Origin: Kiritimatiellia bacterium
GTDB lineage: Bacteria; Verrucomicrobiota; Kiritimatiellia; RFP12; UBA1067
Direction of reading: 5' to 3'
Length of the DNA stretch: 15,983 bases
NCBI GenBank assembly: GCA_017936245.1
Contig: JAGBFY010000179.1
Coordinates: 1 to 15,983 of the forward strand
The stretch's first letter is position 1; each line of letters opens with the position of its first letter. The translations under genes were made by a program, and so were the position numbers. The notes below the pieces were generated by a model that worked only from the letters and a program-made list of their open reading frames with translations, had not been told where the DNA came from and did no database searches. Positions 15,015 through 15,983 of this stretch are shown here, in pieces.

Positions 15015-15794
15015 ATGCGTCGGATGATTATTGCTTTCGTTGCGGTTATTGCCGCTCAGGTGACTTTTGCTGTTAATTCAAAATTGCCCGATTTTGTTCA
15101 AAAACCGGTTAGAGCTTTGTATCTTGGAGATTCACTTTCTGATTTTGATCGCGGATCGAACCATGTTGATAAACTTCAGGCAAAATTAGATGAGCTTTCG
15201 TCTCGATGTGTCAGCATTTACAACTATGCGGTTAGGGGTGACTATATTGAAAGAGTGATGGAACGCTTGCGTGGAGGTACAAATTGTACGTCGCGAACGG
15301 CTTATCATGGTATATGGGGACGTCAGTATGACTGGGCATTTGTTTTTCTTGGTCACAATGATACTCGTGCATGGAGCAGTTCTGGATTTTCTAAACCGGA
15401 GATGTCGCAGGAGCAATTGAAGACAGGGTTTAGGGATTTGATTCAGCTTCTTAAATCTAAAGGAATAGGTCGGATTATTCTTGTGTCTGCAACTAGTTCC
15501 AATTTTACACTGACTAGCCGTAAGGCGGCTGCAATACAGGCGGCTATAGTATCTGGAAGGTCTAAGGCCAGGCGTATTGTCCGCTATGGAGATCCAAAAT
15601 TTCTTGAAGCATACAACTCTGTGCTGTCTAATTTCGCACGAGAGTCGGGGGTTGAGTATCTTGATCTCTACACGGCAATGAAGAATCTTCCCGATAAGTC
15701 ATCATTGGTTCGTCCGACAGATGGAGTGCATTTGACAGAAAAAGGGCATGCCTATATAGCGAATCGCGAATATGAATTTTTGATGAGTAATTGA
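15015..15794 (+). CDS. exported SGNH/GDSL hydrolase (probable carbohydrate esterase)
   Basis: A 259-residue protein with signal peptide MRRMIIAFVAVIAAQVTFA. All four SGNH blocks are visible: LYLGDSLSDF with nucleophile Ser40, NYAVRGDY with Gly75, FLGHND with Asn115, and PTDGVHLTEKGH with Asp236 and His239 completing the triad. Members of this superfamily remove acetyl or other acyl groups from sugars, lipids and peptidoglycan. Beside the sugar-active neighbours, deacylation of a glycan substrate is the likely role, but the acyl group cannot be read from sequence. The gene is visibly more AT-rich than the one before it (15121-15180 is about 40% G+C; 13921-13980 about 55%), hinting at separate acquisition. 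It ends the run of genes; no clear terminator follows. Confidence 0.87.
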   Translation: MRRMIIAFVAVIAAQVTFAVNSKLPDFVQKPVRALYLGDSLSDFDRGSNHVDKLQAKLDELSSRCVSIYNYAVRGDYIERVMERLRGGTNCTSRTAYHGIWGRQYDWAFVFLGHNDTRAWSSSGFSKPEMSQEQLKTGFRDLIQLLKSKGIGRIILVSATSSNFTLTSRKAAAIQAAIVSGRSKARRIVRYGDPKFLEAYNSVLSNFARESGVEYLDLYTAMKNLPDKSSLVRPTDGVHLTEKGHAYIANREYEFLMSN

Positions 15795-15801
15795 TTAACT
15801 T

Positions 15802-15823
15802 TAAGAATCAAGTAAGAATCAAG
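15802..15823 (+). repeat. tandem repeat of an 11-bp unit
   Basis: Two exact, adjacent copies of TAAGAATCAAG (15802-15812 and 15813-15823) begin 8 bases after the SGNH stop codon. An imperfect inverse, CTTGTGATTCT, lies near 15886-15896, so a weak stem with the repeat is possible. No T-run follows, so this is not a standard terminator. Confidence 0.7.
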
Positions 15824-15983
15824 GGGACAAGTGTGTATTGCGTCAAATAATTGGGGTGGGACCCTGAAAAGAGTGATAATTTCGCTTGTGATTCTGGTGA
15901 TTTTGCAAAATAGCGTTATTTGGGAGGTTTATAAGATTTCATCCGCTCCGTAATCTTGAGAATCAGTCCAAACCGTGTTCTCA
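15824..15983. other. non-coding tail with a small hairpin and a palindrome
   Basis: No convincing gene is seen. The sequence holds a short hairpin (GGGT 15854-15857, loop GGG, ACCC 15861-15864) and a perfect 12-bp palindrome ATTTTGCAAAAT (15900-15911). The G-rich phrases around 15823-15865 recall sequences that flank REP-associated tyrosine transposases, by memory only. On the minus strand 17 codons are open from the window edge to a TAA at 15929 (ENTVWTDSQDYGADEIL), which could be the end of a convergent gene. On the plus strand a GTG at 15873 opens a 26-residue hydrophobic peptide to a stop at 15951. Both are too short to call. Confidence 0.35.

Noticed and set aside
15873..15953. Small plus-strand hydrophobic peptide starting at a GTG
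   Set aside because: It is only 26 residues, with a non-ATG start and no good ribosome binding site; the hydrophobic run may be chance in AT-rich sequence.
15935..15956. Inverted repeat AAGATT/AATCTT as a terminator
   Set aside because: The stem is 6 A/T-rich pairs with a 13-base loop and no following T-run.
1..15983. CRISPR array, tRNA or rRNA gene
   Set aside because: No regularly spaced repeats, no tRNA cloverleaf and no rRNA-like stretch were seen; nearly all of the window is protein-coding.

Overview
The window looks like a catabolic locus from an anaerobic member of the Planctomycetes-Verrucomicrobia-Chlamydiae group, most likely Kiritimatiellae or Lentisphaerae. This rests on gene content: an SSS-family symporter, a glycyl radical enzyme, a Tat-exported Gfo/Idh/MocA protein beside a DUF1080 lipoprotein, and a beta-strand-repeat surface protein. 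No rRNA or marker gene is present, so the placement is inference.

Layout. At the left edge (408 to 1, minus strand) lies the 5' part of an AraC-type sensor/regulator gene that continues beyond the window. A 98-bp divergent promoter region (409-506) separates it from eleven plus-strand genes that fill almost all the rest. Block A (507-7141) is cytoplasmic or inner-membrane: SSS symporter, double-cupin protein, glycyl-radical-enzyme activase, glycyl radical enzyme (GRE), and a type I mannose-6-phosphate-isomerase-like protein. Its genes overlap by 4 bases or lie 2 bases apart. Block B (7141-15794) is exported: Tat-signal Gfo/Idh/MocA oxidoreductase, DUF1080 lipoprotein, 802-aa repeat protein, 289-aa jelly-roll-like protein, 809-aa putative glycoside-hydrolase-like protein, and SGNH hydrolase. 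Each gene after the oxidoreductase has its own ribosome binding site. The last 189 bases hold no convincing gene but contain a tandem repeat and a small hairpin.

How the parts may work together (inference). Exported enzymes would release a sugar or sugar derivative, with oxidation by the Gfo/Idh/MocA protein and 3-keto-glycoside cleavage by the DUF1080 lipoprotein as one candidate route. The symporter would import the product. The GRE would perform an oxygen-sensitive C-C or C-O cleavage or rearrangement, and the isomerase and cupin would handle sugar or sugar-phosphate intermediates. The AraC-type regulator would sense the substrate. The GRE keeps the glycyl radical motif but lacks the usual Cys-x-Glu eliminase active site, so its substrate is unknown. 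It is the best candidate for undescribed biochemistry here.
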